Below, piece by piece: positions 8,704 through 18,124 of a DNA stretch of 55,631 nucleotides. Position 1 is the stretch's first letter. Each line of letters begins with the position of its first letter. The DNA lies in assembly GCA_025350695.1 (NCBI GenBank), contig JANXXI010000168.1, positions 1 to 55,631 on the forward strand, given 5' to 3'. A model generated the notes under the pieces. It had not been told where the DNA came from. It saw only the letters and a list, made by a program, of their open reading frames with translations, and searched no databases. This stretch comes from Acidobacteriota bacterium (GTDB lineage: Bacteria; Acidobacteriota; Terriglobia; Bryobacterales; Bryobacteraceae). The translations under genes were made by a program, and so were the position numbers.

Positions 8704-11700
8704 ATGCCGACCCTGGTGGTTGTGGCCGTGCTCGTGCCGTTTTTCGGTTTCTACGTTGCCCGGGTGAATAAAGCCCACAATTATCTCCACACGCGTGGAT
8801 TCAAACTGTTGGATTTGGCCGGCAAGCAACTGGAATCGGAAATCGCAGGCATGAAAGCCACCATGGAGTCGGCGCACAAAGTGGCTTTGGTGGCGGAGAA
8901 TGACGGCCGCAAGAATCCGGAAAAAGAACTCCGCGCCTACCTTCGTAGATATCTGCACGATGCCGAAACGGATAGTATGGTCTTCCATCCGAGGGTAGGA
9001 AAGCACGGCAACGATTTCGGTGTTTCGCTGGCGTTACGTCCGGTGAAGCCCGCCGGATTGTTAATGGCCTGGGGCGAGCCAGGCGCAAAAGAAGACCACC
9101 TAAACGTCCACGTGCCATTCACAAATGTCGCCAGCCGTCTACTACCGGGCGGCGCCAGGGAATTTTTCGAGTTCATTGTGGTGGCCACCGACGATGGAAC
9201 TGTACTTGGGTCGGCGGGCGATAGCGATCTTCATTTCACGCAGCTCGATGCATTACTAAAACAAGCCAAGCCGGCCCAACCTCCAAGCCAGATGCCGGCC
9301 TTTCCGGGATCCAACTCGTCAACCCAGCCACCCAAGAGTCTCTCCACACCTGATGTTGCCAGCGGACAACAAAGGTTTATCACTCAGTTCAACGGCGATG
9401 AGTACGCGTTGTTTCTGGAACCAACGTCGATCCGGCTGCCCGTCGAACTGAACGAAAAGGCCGCAAAAACTAAAACTCCCCCTGAACCCGCCAAAGCCGC
9501 GCAGGTATTGATCGGCGGACTGGCGCGCGTATCGGTGCTGGAAGAGAAAGCGGCAACGATGCCAACGGGCAATTCGGTGGGTGTGTTCCTTTGCCTCATA
9601 GCGCTTCTCGTGCTGTGTTGGCCGCCGTTGAAACTGGCGACTATGAGCCCCAAGGAGCGCCTACGTTCCGGTTCAAGGACGGCCCTGGCGATGGCGGTGT
9701 TGGCTGCGATCGGGGCGCTGACCGGACTTTACCTTTCCTATGGGTTTCATCTCAGCCTTGCAGAGGAGGCGGAGGCAAGCCTGCGGGACCTCTCAAGCGA
9801 ACTAAGGACCAACTTCAATAATGAGGTTCAGGCGTCGGTAGGCATGCTCAAGGCCAGCACCACCGGTTATAAGCCTCCCGCAGGGGATCTTCAGACGTTC
9901 TCGTCAATCCCGTCAATTTTTGACGACCAGCAGCCAACCAAGTTTCTTAACGGGTACCCTTTCTTCTCGCACCTCTATGGCGTTAAACCCACGCTTGACG
10001 GCTACGTGCAGGAATGGAAGCTCTCGGCGGAGTGGCCGCCCACGCCGCTCATTGCTCTGACTCCATCCGGCATGGTGGCAGTTGATGTGTTGAAGCAGAA
10101 GAAACTTAAGATTGTCTCCGGTGGCGGAGTCGACGAGTTCGGTCTGCAAACAATTTCTTCCCCCACTACCGGCGAATATCTGACGATCGTAGCCGTGAAA
10201 GAGGCGCAGGGCGACGGGGTCCGGATGACTGCTACAAGGCTTATGTCGCTTAGGAATCCGGTCATACGGGAGGGCTATCATTTCGCGGTGGTGGATCGCG
10301 ATGGCGGGGTGCTGTACCACTCGGAATCATTCCGTAACGGGCGGGAAAACTTCCTGGATGAATGCCGCAATCCTGAAAACCTAAAGCCGCTATTAGGTGG
10401 GCAGACCCCCGATTCAGGGCGCGCGGTCCGGCTGGAGTACGGCGGCGGCGCCGGCATTCGGGCATGGGTTACCCCTTTGGCGATGAAGGGTGGCTTGAAG
10501 AAGCCCGGGATTGATGGTCTTGATTGGACACTGATAACGTACCGCGAAGCGGATGCCGACATGGAAACGGTTTTCCAGGCTGGCTTGATCCAACTGTCGC
10601 TGGTGGGAACCTTCTTAATTGCCGGCGGATCGTTCTTCCTGGCGGCGTTTGGACTATGGCGGGTGGCCGTTCCACTGGCGCGATCGCTTGAGTCGGAGCG
10701 GCGGTTTTGGCCGCGCCGCCGGGACAGACATCAGTATATATCGGAGATCGCGGTTATCTCCGTGGCCAGCTTGATTATCCTAGTGCTGATGGTGCTGATG
10801 ACGGCGGACTTGGGACACGGTCTCCGCGAATTCTTACCTGTATTATTGCTGCTGGTCTGGCTGGCCGGAGTCATCGCCTGGATAGCTTCGATGGGTAACA
10901 AAGGCGAGCGGCTATGTCGGCGGCCAGCGGCGTTGGTCAGGCTGGGCGTTGGAAATATGACGCTAACAGGCGTGTTCGCGTTGCGCTGCGCCCTGTTGAT
11001 CTTTTATTTCGTGGTGTGTGGGAATCTGGCCTCGTTTCCCTCAACGGTGCAGGCGCTGCATGTACTGAAGGAAGTTCGGACGAAGCGGGCAATCGATCAG
11101 CAACTTAAGGCTCGCGACCGGGCGGCGGATGAGGCGGCAAAAAGGATCGAAATCGCGGAGTTTGCCGGCAAGCGAAAGGAAGTAACTTACGATCTGGCGG
11201 CGCCGCGGGGCGAATCCCTTTCGCTTCAAGGCTGGTTGGCGCAGCCTCTGATGCACCTTGCGCTGCCCATCGTCAGCGCCAGGCAGCAGGGATGGCCGCA
11301 ATCCGTCGAGGGTTGGGATACGGCCAGCGCAGTTCGACCTTGGTTTCCATTTCCGGCCCGATGGCAGTTCCTATTCATGGGCCTATTTCTCCTCGGCATG
11401 TTGTATCAATGGGTCCACTTTGTCTTCGAGCGGTTCTTTGTGCACAGCTTCGAAGATCCGCGATGGCAAAATCCCCGCTCACCGGATGAACTGGCGATAA
11501 TGCTGAAGAACAGCCGGCGGCTGCTGGTCTTCACTCATCCGCAAGCCCACAGTACGGCGACCGTTCAACGGCTGGCCGATGAATTACGGAAGTCCGGCGA
11601 ATTGAAAGTCAACGGCGTGATTGACCTAACCGCGAAGCTTTCCCTCGACGACACCGCCTGGGCAGGGTTGGTGGCCGAAACCAAAGCCGCCGCTCCAGGT

Positions 11701-12609
11701 AGCGTGCTGATTGTGGATAACCTTGAGTTCCGGTTCGGCGACAAGCCTATCCGGATGCGCTCCTTGGAACTGATCGAACAAGTGAGCACGATGAATCCGG
11801 CGCATGTCTGTATTATCAGTTCACTGGATCCGGTGCTGAACATGGAATCGGCCACGGTCGAAAATCCCGAACACAAGCAGGAACTGGAGCGCTGGATTCG
11901 AGCGTTGGCTGGCTTTGAGCGGATTTCGTTCGACCACCCTTACGACCTGCAGGCGGAACGCGTGCGGCTGGCTGAGTTGCCTAAGAAGCACTATGTCGAC
12001 TGCCTGATGATCTTCAACCGGGAATTCGACCGGACCTACTATTTGCGCAGGTTGGTTCCCGGAATCATGGAAACGTTCGATCCGGCGCGTTGCCCGACCC
12101 CTTCGCATTTTGAAACATATATCGTCAACCGCACGCTGCAGATGGCCGACGGCCTCTACCGGATGATCTGGAACACGTTGACGACTGACGAGCGGCTGGT
12201 GCTGTACCAACTGGCCGCCGACGGATGGGTGAATCCGTTGAACCGTGTTGCCGTGGCGCACTTGGTCCGTAAGCGGCTGATCTTCTTTTCCGGTTCGGCG
12301 GGAGTTCTTAAGGAGCGCGGGGCACTGGAGGTGATGAACGAAAGCTTTCGGCGTTTTGTGCTGGCGGCGCAGGATCCGGTTGAGGTGGAAAGCTGGGAAT
12401 CCGATGATCAAGGCATATTATGGCGCGGGATGCGACTGGGTTTACTGACGGCCCTAGTGCTGGCCGCGGGGTGGGTTTCTTACATCCATCGTGAGTTGTT
12501 CGACGCCTCGGTCGGGTATCTCGCTGCTGCCAGCGGCGGTTCAGCGGCCGTGCTCAAGTGGGTGGTCGACATCGTGAAGAAGCCGGGAGAGAAGAAGGAC
12601 GCCAAGTAG
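8704..12609 (+). CDS. Large multi-pass membrane protein with two sensor-like domains and a degenerate P-loop-like domain
   Basis: A 1301-residue protein I do not recognise as a named family. Its layout is readable. An N-terminal anchor (LVVVAVLVPFFGFYVA) precedes an extracytoplasmic domain to about 290; two helices follow at 292-311 and 327-349. A second extracytoplasmic domain at 350-625 looks Cache/CHASE-like (YHFAVVDRDGGVLYHSE). Helices lie near 628-653, 678-703, 710-731, 758-780 and 886-908. The cytosolic part (about 909-1240) contains LLVFTHPQAHST, where a Walker A would sit, and VLIVDNLEF, resembling Walker B, then a winged-helix-like region. Two helices end the protein (1242-1261, 1269-1291). 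The start is uncertain: a GGAGG at 8660-8664 is well placed for an ATT at 8671 in the same frame, adding 11 basic/polar residues. The SPFH gene follows. Confidence 0.75.
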   Translation: MPTLVVVAVLVPFFGFYVARVNKAHNYLHTRGFKLLDLAGKQLESEIAGMKATMESAHKVALVAENDGRKNPEKELRAYLRRYLHDAETDSMVFHPRVGKHGNDFGVSLALRPVKPAGLLMAWGEPGAKEDHLNVHVPFTNVASRLLPGGAREFFEFIVVATDDGTVLGSAGDSDLHFTQLDALLKQAKPAQPPSQMPAFPGSNSSTQPPKSLSTPDVASGQQRFITQFNGDEYALFLEPTSIRLPVELNEKAAKTKTPPEPAKAAQVLIGGLARVSVLEEKAATMPTGNSVGVFLCLIALLVLCWPPLKLATMSPKERLRSGSRTALAMAVLAAIGALTGLYLSYGFHLSLAEEAEASLRDLSSELRTNFNNEVQASVGMLKASTTGYKPPAGDLQTFSSIPSIFDDQQPTKFLNGYPFFSHLYGVKPTLDGYVQEWKLSAEWPPTPLIALTPSGMVAVDVLKQKKLKIVSGGGVDEFGLQTISSPTTGEYLTIVAVKEAQGDGVRMTATRLMSLRNPVIREGYHFAVVDRDGGVLYHSESFRNGRENFLDECRNPENLKPLLGGQTPDSGRAVRLEYGGGAGIRAWVTPLAMKGGLKKPGIDGLDWTLITYREADADMETVFQAGLIQLSLVGTFLIAGGSFFLAAFGLWRVAVPLARSLESERRFWPRRRDRHQYISEIAVISVASLIILVLMVLMTADLGHGLREFLPVLLLLVWLAGVIAWIASMGNKGERLCRRPAALVRLGVGNMTLTGVFALRCALLIFYFVVCGNLASFPSTVQALHVLKEVRTKRAIDQQLKARDRAADEAAKRIEIAEFAGKRKEVTYDLAAPRGESLSLQGWLAQPLMHLALPIVSARQQGWPQSVEGWDTASAVRPWFPFPARWQFLFMGLFLLGMLYQWVHFVFERFFVHSFEDPRWQNPRSPDELAIMLKNSRRLLVFTHPQAHSTATVQRLADELRKSGELKVNGVIDLTAKLSLDDTAWAGLVAETKAAAPGSVLIVDNLEFRFGDKPIRMRSLELIEQVSTMNPAHVCIISSLDPVLNMESATVENPEHKQELERWIRALAGFERISFDHPYDLQAERVRLAELPKKHYVDCLMIFNREFDRTYYLRRLVPGIMETFDPARCPTPSHFETYIVNRTLQMADGLYRMIWNTLTTDERLVLYQLAADGWVNPLNRVAVAHLVRKRLIFFSGSAGVLKERGALEVMNESFRRFVLAAQDPVEVESWESDDQGILWRGMRLGLLTALVLAAGWVSYIHRELFDASVGYLAAASGGSAAVLKWVVDIVKKPGEKKDAK

Positions 12610-12943
12610 GAGTCAAACTGCCGGGCTCCCGTTGCGGGGATCGCTCCAAAGGAGCATTCTGCCACAGAATTTGTCTCTCTGGTTAAGAGCGTAGCAGGTG
12701 GGGCAAGGGGTTATTGGATTTTTGTTTCGCGAATCGTTGCAGCGGTGGGGGTTAGGGGATTTCAATTCTACGGGAGCGGTTTTTCTGGTGTGGCGTTTTT
12801 CGGGGCAGCGTAGGAGTTGGAAAGTGTCACGCGTCACCTTGCGAAGTTAACCCCTTTATCTCAACCGATTCTATTAGTGGTAAGATTCTCGCTGTACGAT
12901 TTCTTGACCTAGATTTCCCTGCCTAATTACAAGGAGTATCATC
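12610..12943. other. Intergenic region before the SPFH gene
   Basis: A 334-bp gap. A weak open frame on the minus strand (12613-12837) has no domain, signal or good ribosome site and is not called. Near the right end an AAGGAG ribosome site at 12931-12936 serves the TTG start of the SPFH gene at 12944. A TTGACC lies at 12904-12909, but no well-spaced -10 partner is evident. Nothing else is recognisable. Confidence 0.5.
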
Positions 12944-14752
12944 TTGAACGAAATAGCCGGATCCATGTGGCGCCTTTGGTGGCTAATCCCGATTTTGCTT
13001 TTCTTCGCCTTCTATCGCTGGACATTCCGCCTGCTGGGAATTGCCGTGATCCCGGAAGACTCCATCGGAATCGTCAACAGGAAGTTTGTGCTGTGGGGCT
13101 CGAACAAGTCGTTGCCCGACGGCAAGATCATCGCGCTTAAAGGCGAGGCCGGGTTTCAGGCTGACAGTCTGGCGCCTGGACTATACTTCGGCTACTGGCC
13201 ATGGCAGTACACCATCCTGCGGCAAAAGTTCACAACAGTGACGGAAGGCTATATCGGCGTGGTGGAGGCGCGCGATGGCACTCCGCTCAGCAATGGGCGG
13301 GTACTGGCGCGGCAAGTGGAGTGCGACGCGTTCCAGAATGCGCGCTCGTTCCTTGAAAACGGCGGCGAGCGTGGCCCGCAAATCAAAGTGATCCCTCCGG
13401 GAACTTACCGCATCAACACCGCCCTGTTCAGTGTTGCGCTGGAAAAGGTCACTGAAATTGAAGACAACATGGTTGGGATCGTCACTACTAAAGAAGGCCG
13501 GCCGCTGGCTACGGGCGACATCGCAGGCACGGAAGTGCCGAAGCACAACATGTTCCAAGACGGGCAAGCTTTTCTCGATGCCGGTGGATTCAAAGGTCTG
13601 CAGGAGCAGGTGATTCTTGCAGGCCGCTACTTCATCAATCCGCGACTGGCTACCGTGGAATCGCGGGAGATGACGTCCGTGCCCATTGCCAGCGCGGGTG
13701 TCGTCATCGCCTTTGTGGGGCTGCCTGGGGTGGACACCACGGGCGATACTTTTAAGCATGGCAATCTGGTGGGCCGCGGCCAAAAGGGCGTCTGGGCTGA
13801 CCCGCTCGATCCGGGTAAGTATCCGATCAACCCCTACACGCACAAAGTGGAGTGCGTGCCGACGGCGAACGTGGTGTTGAACTGGGCCACGGGGAAGACC
13901 GAAGCGCACAACCTGGACAAGAATCTTTCCACGATCACGGTTCGATCGTCGGACGGTTTCACGTTCAATCTTGACGTCAGCCAAATCATTCACATTCCGC
14001 GCAACGATGCGCCCAAGGTAATCGCGCGCTTCGGGAACATCGCGAACCTCGTAACGCAGGTTCTGGAACCGACCATCGGCAACTACTTCCGCAACACGGC
14101 GCAAGGGTCTGATGTGATCGATTTTTTACGCCAACGCAAGGAGCGGCAGGAGGATGCCAAGACACGCATTTCCGCGGCCCTGACGGAGTATAACGTGGTC
14201 GCGGTGGATACTCTGATCGGCGATATCACGCCGCCGGAAGCGCTGATGAAAACGCTGACAGACCGCAAGATTGCCGAACAGGAGAAGACGACGTTCGAGA
14301 CGCAGCGATTGGCGCAGGAGACACGCAAGAGCCTGGAACAGGCCAAGGCGCAGGCGGATACGCAAGCCCATGTGGTGGAGGCCGAGCGGTCAGTGGAAAT
14401 ATCCGAGTTTAAAGCAAAAGCGATTGTGAAGCAGGCGGCCGGCGAAGCGGAATCGAAGACTATCAATGCGAAGGCCGACGCTGAGGTGCTCACTGTTGTG
14501 GGCAACGCGACGGCTGAGCGGACCATGGCGGTTGGTACGGCTGAGGCGTCGGTCATCAAGCTGAAGACCGAGGCCGTGGGACAAGGCAATTACGCGGTGA
14601 TTGAAGTAGGACGCGCGCTGGCCGAAGCAAAGACTCCGCTGGTTCCGCAGATCATGGCGGGCGGAGGCGGCGATGGCGGCAGTTCGTTAGTCAACATACT
14701 GCTGGCCGGGCTGATCAAAGACGGGATAAAAAAGGATAACCCTTCAACATGA
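12944..14752 (+). CDS. SPFH/Band 7 (flotillin-like) membrane protein
   Basis: A 602-residue protein starting at TTG, justified by an ideal AAGGAG 7 nt upstream. One transmembrane helix (about residues 9-30) is followed by repeated beta-rich SPFH-type units (GIVTTKEGRPLATGDIAG and related segments) and a long Ala/Glu/Lys-rich coiled coil (about 430-560: QEKTTFETQRLAQETRKSLE). The tail is Gly-rich with a final hydrophobic stretch (SSLVNILLAGLIKDG). This matches flotillin-like scaffolds, which oligomerise on membranes, organise microdomains and often partner with other membrane proteins. The upstream neighbour is the 1301-residue membrane protein, a plausible client. The downstream gene overlaps it by 4 nt (ATGA). 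Confidence 0.88.
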   Translation: MNEIAGSMWRLWWLIPILLFFAFYRWTFRLLGIAVIPEDSIGIVNRKFVLWGSNKSLPDGKIIALKGEAGFQADSLAPGLYFGYWPWQYTILRQKFTTVTEGYIGVVEARDGTPLSNGRVLARQVECDAFQNARSFLENGGERGPQIKVIPPGTYRINTALFSVALEKVTEIEDNMVGIVTTKEGRPLATGDIAGTEVPKHNMFQDGQAFLDAGGFKGLQEQVILAGRYFINPRLATVESREMTSVPIASAGVVIAFVGLPGVDTTGDTFKHGNLVGRGQKGVWADPLDPGKYPINPYTHKVECVPTANVVLNWATGKTEAHNLDKNLSTITVRSSDGFTFNLDVSQIIHIPRNDAPKVIARFGNIANLVTQVLEPTIGNYFRNTAQGSDVIDFLRQRKERQEDAKTRISAALTEYNVVAVDTLIGDITPPEALMKTLTDRKIAEQEKTTFETQRLAQETRKSLEQAKAQADTQAHVVEAERSVEISEFKAKAIVKQAAGEAESKTINAKADAEVLTVVGNATAERTMAVGTAEASVIKLKTEAVGQGNYAVIEVGRALAEAKTPLVPQIMAGGGGDGGSSLVNILLAGLIKDGIKKDNPST

Positions 14753-15756
14753 ACAGACGTGTATTCCTGGGACTCTCGCCTCTGGGCGCCGTTTCATTGC
14801 TCGGCGCCGGACACGTCAATAAGCGTGAACGCATGCTTCAATGGCTGGGCGGCAAGACCGACCCGAACTACACGCCAGCCGCTTTCTTCCTCCATTTCGG
14901 CCCGGAATACCAGAGTGGTTCCGCCGCGGCCAAGCGCCACCTGGAGTTCTTCCGTCAGACGGACATGGATTTCGTGAAGATCCAGTTCGAGCAAACCTAC
15001 GAAAGGCAGGCATTCCTTGAAAAACCTTCTGACTGGTCGAAACTGGCGCTGCGGAAGATCGACTTTTACGAACCAGTGCTCGAAACCGTTCGTGACTTGG
15101 TCAAATCCACGAAGAAAGACGCCTTGATCTTGATGACCCTCTATTCGCCGTACATGTGCGCCGGTCATTGCGCCAGCGGACCCGTTTTGAAGCGGCACCT
15201 GGACGAAAATCCCGAAGCCGTAAAGCGCGGGATGGAAATTTTGACGGAAAGCCAGATGATCTTCGTGCGCGCCTGCATCAAGGCGGGTGTGGACGGCTTT
15301 TACATGTCCACGCAGGGCTCGGAGAAAGGGACCTTCGCCAATCCCAAGATCTTCGCCGCTTACGTAAAGCCCTTTGACCTTGTCGCGATGAGGGAAGTCA
15401 GCGTGGCATGTCCGTTCAACATCCTGCACGTGTGCGATTACGTTGCGCCTTACGCAAACTACGATGCGGTGCGGGATTATCCGGGACAAGTTGTGAACTG
15501 CAACACCAAGATGGCGGAGGGGGAACTGGAGCCGCAGGCGATCGCCAAATTCTTCAAGCGTCCTTACATGGGCGGCACGGACCGGCATGGCATACTTGCC
15601 AACGGAACGCCGGCGCAAGTTGAAGCTGAAATTAAACGCGTGGTGAAAAGCGCTGCTGGGCAATTCATACTTGGCGCCGATTGCACTGTGGCGGGGGAAA
15701 CTGACTGGAAGCGTCTGCGCCACGCTATCGCGGTTGCCCATCGCGTGGGAAATTGA
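14749..15756 (+). CDS. Tat-exported uroporphyrinogen decarboxylase-like protein
   Basis: A 335-residue protein whose ATG overlaps the SPFH stop (ATGA), implying coupled translation. The N-terminus MNRRVFLGLSPLGAVSLLG carries a twin-arginine-type signal. The body matches the URO-D superfamily barrel: the centre reads GVDGFYMSTQG, then FNILHVCDYV, and the C-terminus has FILGADCTVAGET, close to the family pattern FILGxxCTV. Superfamily members include true HemE and many methyltransferase-like or uncharacterised enzymes. Export makes a haem-pathway role unlikely, so this is probably a divergent secreted member of unknown substrate. A strong terminator follows at once. Confidence 0.75.
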   Translation: MNRRVFLGLSPLGAVSLLGAGHVNKRERMLQWLGGKTDPNYTPAAFFLHFGPEYQSGSAAAKRHLEFFRQTDMDFVKIQFEQTYERQAFLEKPSDWSKLALRKIDFYEPVLETVRDLVKSTKKDALILMTLYSPYMCAGHCASGPVLKRHLDENPEAVKRGMEILTESQMIFVRACIKAGVDGFYMSTQGSEKGTFANPKIFAAYVKPFDLVAMREVSVACPFNILHVCDYVAPYANYDAVRDYPGQVVNCNTKMAEGELEPQAIAKFFKRPYMGGTDRHGILANGTPAQVEAEIKRVVKSAAGQFILGADCTVAGETDWKRLRHAIAVAHRVGN

Positions 15757-15767
15757 TGTCCACATAG

Positions 15768-15803
15768 AAATAGCCCGTGTGATCGAAATCACACGGGCTA
15801 TTT
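15768..15803. terminator. Perfect bidirectional intrinsic terminator
   Basis: A 16-bp perfect inverted repeat (arms 15768-15783 and 15788-15803) with a CGAA tetraloop. The core stem is GC-rich (TAGCCCGTGTGAT). T-rich sequence follows on the plus side and an A-run precedes it, so it can end transcription from both the URO-D-like gene and the convergent WXXGXW gene. Confidence 0.92.
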
Positions 15804-15818
15804 GCTTTACTTAGTTAA

Positions 15819-16496
15819 TTAACGGCGTCCGCCGTGTTGTCCACGATCCTGCGGATAGGATCCACGATTGTCGCCACCACGGTATCCAGATCCGCTTTGT
15901 GCCGGAGCCGTTTGGCTCTGCCTCGGTGTTTCGACCCGATAGCTTTGCCGATGGGTCTCAACCCGGTAACTCTGTCTGGGCGCTTCAACTCTGTAACTCG
16001 GACGAGAGACTCCTTGATACCGGTTGTCGCGGTAATATCCACGGTCGAAATCCCGTCGTCCACCGCCCCAGAATCCGGCAAAATAACGACCGCTATTGTA
16101 TCGCGGAGCTGTCCAATAGCCACCAGCGTATGGCGGTAACATCCAGTAGCCTCGGACAAAGGAGTAGCGTCCACGACCCCAACCCCAATATCCATCGATC
16201 CAGCAATAATCAGGGCCCGGCATCGGGGAACGTTCGTAGGCGTAGCTCGGCATGGGGGGAGGTGGGGGCGCATCGTAGCCCTGGTCATAATCTCCGTTGT
16301 AGTTCGCGTCGCCGGCGTATTGCCCGTTGTCGTATTGACCGTTGCTGTATTGGCCGTTGTCGTATTGGCCGTTGTAGTTCGGGTCGCCTTGAGGGGGCGG
16401 ATTCTGTTGCGGGTATGGTTGGGGATACTGCTGCCCAAACAGGTTCGATCCGATTCCTCCGGCAATCACCAGCGTTGCTATCCAATTGCGTTTCAT
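15819..16496 (-). CDS. Secreted WXXGXW-repeat, Tyr/Gly-rich protein
   Basis: A 225-residue exported protein with signal peptide MKRNWIATLVIAGGIGSNLFG and a good ribosome site (GGAGGAA) just upstream. Residues 22-75 are Gln/Pro/Asn-rich with a five-residue repeat (NGQYD/NGQYS; 15-bp periodic DNA at about 16306-16380). The core at about 98-133 (YCWIDGYWGWGRGRY, then GYWMLPPYAGGYW) fits the WXXGXW/YXWGXW repeat family. A nine-residue repeat YRVE(A/T)xRQS follows at 168-194, and the tail is Gly/Arg-rich. A surface or periplasmic low-complexity protein is likely; function is unknown. Confidence 0.8.
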   Translation of the reverse strand: MKRNWIATLVIAGGIGSNLFGQQYPQPYPQQNPPPQGDPNYNGQYDNGQYSNGQYDNGQYAGDANYNGDYDQGYDAPPPPPMPSYAYERSPMPGPDYCWIDGYWGWGRGRYSFVRGYWMLPPYAGGYWTAPRYNSGRYFAGFWGGGRRDFDRGYYRDNRYQGVSRPSYRVEAPRQSYRVETHRQSYRVETPRQSQTAPAQSGSGYRGGDNRGSYPQDRGQHGGRR

Positions 16497-16677
16497 AATC
16501 TATTCCTCCCTCTCGAACCCGCTTTCTTGAGCGGCTCGTACACAACGGATTATTGCATGTCAGTGGCCATGACCTAACTGATTGAAAATACGTCGATCCT
16601 GACGCCGCAGGGCTGGCCCGACTGCACCGAACGGTGGTTTCCAGCCGCTTGTTGATCTGTGACACACTGGGACTGAA

Positions 16678-17415
16678 ATGATCTTGAAAGCTCTACCATT
16701 CTTATCCGCGATGCTCTGCGCCGTGGCCCCCGCCTCTGGCAAGATTCTCTTCAAGGCCGACTTCGAGACCGGGGACCTTAGCGAATGGAGCGCCACCGGA
16801 ACTCGCGGACAAAACGCCACGCCACGCAACGTGCAGGTTGTAACCGACATCGTCCATGCGGGGAAGTACGCCGGCAAGTTCACCATCCACGAAGACGATG
16901 TATTCAACGCCGGACAGCTGCGGGTGCAGGTGGGCGGGCCAAAAGTGACGGTGGAAGAGGGCTCCGACACCTACATGTCCTTCTACATGTACATGGCCGA
17001 GCCGCCCAAGGATCGCGACAATTTTTTCTATTGGGAAGGAACTCCGCCGCCCAGATATAACAACGTCATGACGTGGTGGGTACAACCGAAAGATGGCGGC
17101 GGAACGCTGATCAAGTACGGCACTGGGAACCTGGGGCGCAACGGAACCGAGTGGGAAGCGGATTTCACCATCGGCAAGTGGCACCAGTTGGCGATGCACA
17201 TTCACTGGTCCGAGGATAAGGACAAAGGCAATACACGGCTGTGGTTCGACGGAGTTCTGGTGCTGGATAAAAAGCTGAAGACCAAGGGGGCCGAGTCGAT
17301 CTATTTTTGCCAGCCCGGGATCCATCGCAGTCCGCACCGGCCGTCGGTGGACACTATCTACTTCGACGATTTCATCCTGGCCGACACGCTGGAAGAGGTG
17401 GTGCGGGTGAAGTAA
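16678..17415 (+). CDS. Secreted heparin lyase I-like (polysaccharide lyase) protein
   Basis: A 245-residue protein with an N-terminal signal (MILKALPFLSAMLCAVAPASG). The mature part has the start and end of a concanavalin-like jelly roll: LFKADFETGDLSEW at the beginning, and KWHQLAMHIHWSEDKDKGNTRLWFDGVLV, broken here as KWHQLAMHIHW and NTRLWFDGVLV, near residues 170-200. This pattern is shared with the heparinase I-like polysaccharide lyase family. It could bind or cleave an acidic polysaccharide; catalytic residues cannot be assigned from sequence alone. It stands alone, divergent from the WXXGXW gene (about 180 bp apart). Confidence 0.72.
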   Translation: MILKALPFLSAMLCAVAPASGKILFKADFETGDLSEWSATGTRGQNATPRNVQVVTDIVHAGKYAGKFTIHEDDVFNAGQLRVQVGGPKVTVEEGSDTYMSFYMYMAEPPKDRDNFFYWEGTPPPRYNNVMTWWVQPKDGGGTLIKYGTGNLGRNGTEWEADFTIGKWHQLAMHIHWSEDKDKGNTRLWFDGVLVLDKKLKTKGAESIYFCQPGIHRSPHRPSVDTIYFDDFILADTLEEVVRVK

Positions 17416-17424
17416 GAGGCTGTT

Positions 17425-17841
17425 TCAAGGCGTTGCGCCGGCCTTTAGCGCGGATGGGGCATTGGCGGGTGGCATGGTTTGCGGGGCCGGTTGTGCTATT
17501 GGGGCGGCGGTTGCTGGCTTGGGGGTAGCTACCTGCATCGTTTTTGATTCCCAGACAGGCGTTGTTTCGTCGTACAAGGCTTGGCCGGTGAGGAAGCGGA
17601 GGGTGGCGTTAATGAGGGCGGTGGTGGCAATGAAGCCGTGCTTTTTATAGCATCTCCAAGTGAGCCAGCAGACGAAGTCGTAGTTATCCTGGAGCAGGAC
17701 TGGGGTTTTTAGCGCTGGGTGGTTGGGGATGAGGACCATGGGCAGGGCGAGCGCGACGTTGCGGAAGTATTTGGCTTCGAGGGCGACCTCGAGCAGCAGT
17801 TCCGACTTGGGGGCGGGTTTGGGTTGTTTTTCTTTTGGCAT
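17425..17841 (-). CDS. Hypothetical protein, Ala/Pro-rich C-terminus
   Basis: A 138-residue protein I do not recognise. The first 95 residues are compact and well mixed (LLLEVALEAKYFRNVALALP, then NYDFVCWLTWRCYKKHG), suggesting a folded domain. The last 40 are Pro/Ala-rich and probably disordered. An AGGAATAAC stretch just before the ATG may be the ribosome site. It converges on the lyase-like gene with 9 bp between the stops. It has no signal peptide. Confidence 0.6.
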   Translation of the reverse strand: MPKEKQPKPAPKSELLLEVALEAKYFRNVALALPMVLIPNHPALKTPVLLQDNYDFVCWLTWRCYKKHGFIATTALINATLRFLTGQALYDETTPVWESKTMQVATPKPATAAPIAQPAPQTMPPANAPSALKAGATP

Positions 17842-18124
17842 TTTTGTTATTCCTACTTCTATTATTGCGGGGCGGCGGCTAATTTCCGGGTGGCGGGGGT
17901 GGGTTGGATTCGAGGGAAGTGGCGGCGGGTTATGGAGTTACGGGAAACTTGAATTGTCTGTGACCGGGTGGGGTGGATTGCATTGGAAGGCAGTGAAATT
18001 TCCGGTTCGTGGACGTTGGATTCCTGCGCTGATTCACGCTGATGCACGCGGATAACCTCAGATAATTCTTTAAGTAACTGATTAGAGATACGTTGCTTCC
18101 ATATTAATGGTGATTTCTTGGTGG
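17842..18124. other. Intergenic region upstream of the TIR operon
   Basis: The left part is G-rich with no supported gene. At 18025-18055 there is a repeated-word motif (GCTGATTCACGCTGATGCACGCGGAT within it, given here only in part as GATTCACGCTGATGCACG) resembling the one at 61-100. The right part becomes AT-rich and leads into the promoter at 18125-18153. Confidence 0.5.

Noticed and set aside
12613-12837. Minus-strand open frame between the giant membrane protein and SPFH genes
   Set aside because: It contains a CPTC but no domain, start context or conservation evidence; treated as intergenic.
14794-15792. Minus-strand open frame opposite the URO-D-like gene
   Set aside because: The plus-strand gene has a Tat signal, ATGA coupling and a terminator; the antisense frame has no domain and would run through the terminator.
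16306-16380. 15-bp periodic DNA considered as a separate tandem-repeat locus
   Set aside because: It is the coding sequence of the NGQY repeats of the WXXGXW protein and is explained there.
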